Shown here piece by piece: positions 51,690 to 52,189 of a stretch of DNA of 52,189 nucleotides. The stretch comes from 1-14-2-50-31-20 sp965370315 (GTDB taxonomy: Bacteria > Bacteroidota > Ignavibacteria > Ignavibacteriales > Melioribacteraceae). A program made the translations under genes and the position numbers. The notes beneath the pieces are model-generated. The model was not told the origin of the DNA, did no database searches, and saw only the letters and a list, made by a program, of their open reading frames with translations. The stretch is from contig CBDUTO010000011.1 in the NCBI GenBank assembly GCA_965370315.1, forward strand, positions 1 to 52,189. Reading direction: 5' to 3'. Positions within the stretch are counted from its first letter, which is position 1. Every line of letters begins with the position of its first letter.

Positions 51690-52189
51690 ATGGTGACAAA
51701 AATAATGCGTTTGTTTTTTTTATTATTCTTAATCTCTTTCTCTGCAATTTTTTCGCAAAATGTGAATAGACCTACTTTTTCTTCCAGGGACTTTGATTTT
51801 CCTGTTAGTAAAACTTCTTCATTATTTATAAATAACCCTAGCAAATTATCAGAGCTAAGCAGCATTAACTTTAACACTTCTTTGGCTTCGTTAAAAACTC
51901 ACGTTGCAAACGACTTTATTGCCAATAGTAAAAATTATACAAACCACACACCATTAATTTTTGCAAAAATTAATTTCTTTGGAATAGATAATTTAGAGGC
52001 TAAAGACGATTTGAAAACTCCATTTAAAGAAGAGGATTCTTCCTTTTGGGATAATGAAATTATCTATTTTGTTATCGGTGCGGTAGCAGCAACGGCATTG
52101 TATCTTGTATGGCAAAATAGTGGCGATGATAATCCTCCACAAAAAACTTTTGGACTACCACAAAAACCACAGGAAGTATATGGTTTATA
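51690..52189 (+). CDS. Partial exported protein with one membrane segment
   Basis: The gene starts at ATG 51690 (GGGAGC upstream) and has no stop before the window ends; 166 codons are visible. It begins with a signal peptide (VTKIMRLFFLLFLISFSAIFSQ), an Asn/Ser-rich region, a transmembrane segment near the end (IIYFVIGAVAATALYLVW) and then a short Asp/Pro-rich tail (GDDNPPQKTFGLPQKP). The pattern resembles small envelope proteins of Bacteroidota, but no function can be assigned. It continues the run of outer-membrane genes from 49114. Confidence 0.7.
   Translation, partial: MVTKIMRLFFLLFLISFSAIFSQNVNRPTFSSRDFDFPVSKTSSLFINNPSKLSELSSINFNTSLASLKTHVANDFIANSKNYTNHTPLIFAKINFFGIDNLEAKDDLKTPFKEEDSSFWDNEIIYFVIGAVAATALYLVWQNSGDDNPPQKTFGLPQKPQEVYGL

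Overview
The window looks like chromosomal DNA from an Ignavibacteria-type member of the Bacteroidota/Chlorobi group. The evidence is low GC, many genes without a clear Shine-Dalgarno site, and type IX secretion (T9SS) sorting domains of the YPNPFNP...LGQEVATLVN...KKMILL type. It also has CotH, lamin-tail, OmpA/TSP3 and TonB-receptor-like envelope proteins and many small palindromic intergenic repeats. No tRNA, rRNA or CRISPR array was seen.

Layout. 1-430 is a dense cluster of unlike hairpins inside an inverted repeat. 433-7944 is a minus-strand defence island: a fused nuclease-methyltransferase, a short BRO-N protein, a DUF1016 nuclease, a specificity subunit and a SWIM zinc-finger protein in one tight operon, followed by a WYL regulator. 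8285-13970 holds recQ, an unknown small gene, a MATE/ANK-like transporter and a DUF819 membrane protein, separated by repeats. 14023-20496 has a secreted subtilase, histidine ammonia-lyase, and a YceI/MarR/reductase run with a tandem palindromic operator. 20708-22590 is a second restriction-modification cassette of the NgoPII (GGCC) type.

22658-27391 (minus) runs from a K+ channel through a CotH/T9SS protein and DUF6122 to mntP. 27651-30408 (plus) is a TetR-regulated set with two matching operators: TetR, an NAPE-PLD-like metallo-hydrolase and an SDR. 30704-32989 encodes a CBM9-like protein, an EEP-fold lipoprotein and a Rossmann protein. 32991-36601 (minus) has an SDR, a DCC-family protein, a decayed T9SS tail, a HAD phosphatase and a TPR/DUF2723-like protein.

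36714-43909 is the murQ-rsmG-mnmG-mnmE neighbourhood. Between mnmG and mnmE lies a 1.85 kb gene-free stretch with two near-perfect parS sites and one consensus DnaA box, so it is the best candidate for the replication-origin/segregation region. mnmG carries an in-frame TAA at codon 102. 44138-52189 encodes mostly envelope proteins: a DUF6544 protein, an isoaspartyl-peptidase lipoprotein, a serine hydrolase, OmpA/TSP3, a beta-barrel protein, a TonB-receptor-like protein, and a partial exported protein running off the end.

Main leads: the BcgI-like composite defence operon with a SWIM partner; the parS/oriC-like region; the disrupted mnmG; palindromic elements inserted in frame at one site of T9SS sorting domains; the TetR and MarR-linked operators; and a histidine ammonia-lyase with Ser-Ser-Gly instead of Ala-Ser-Gly at the MIO site.
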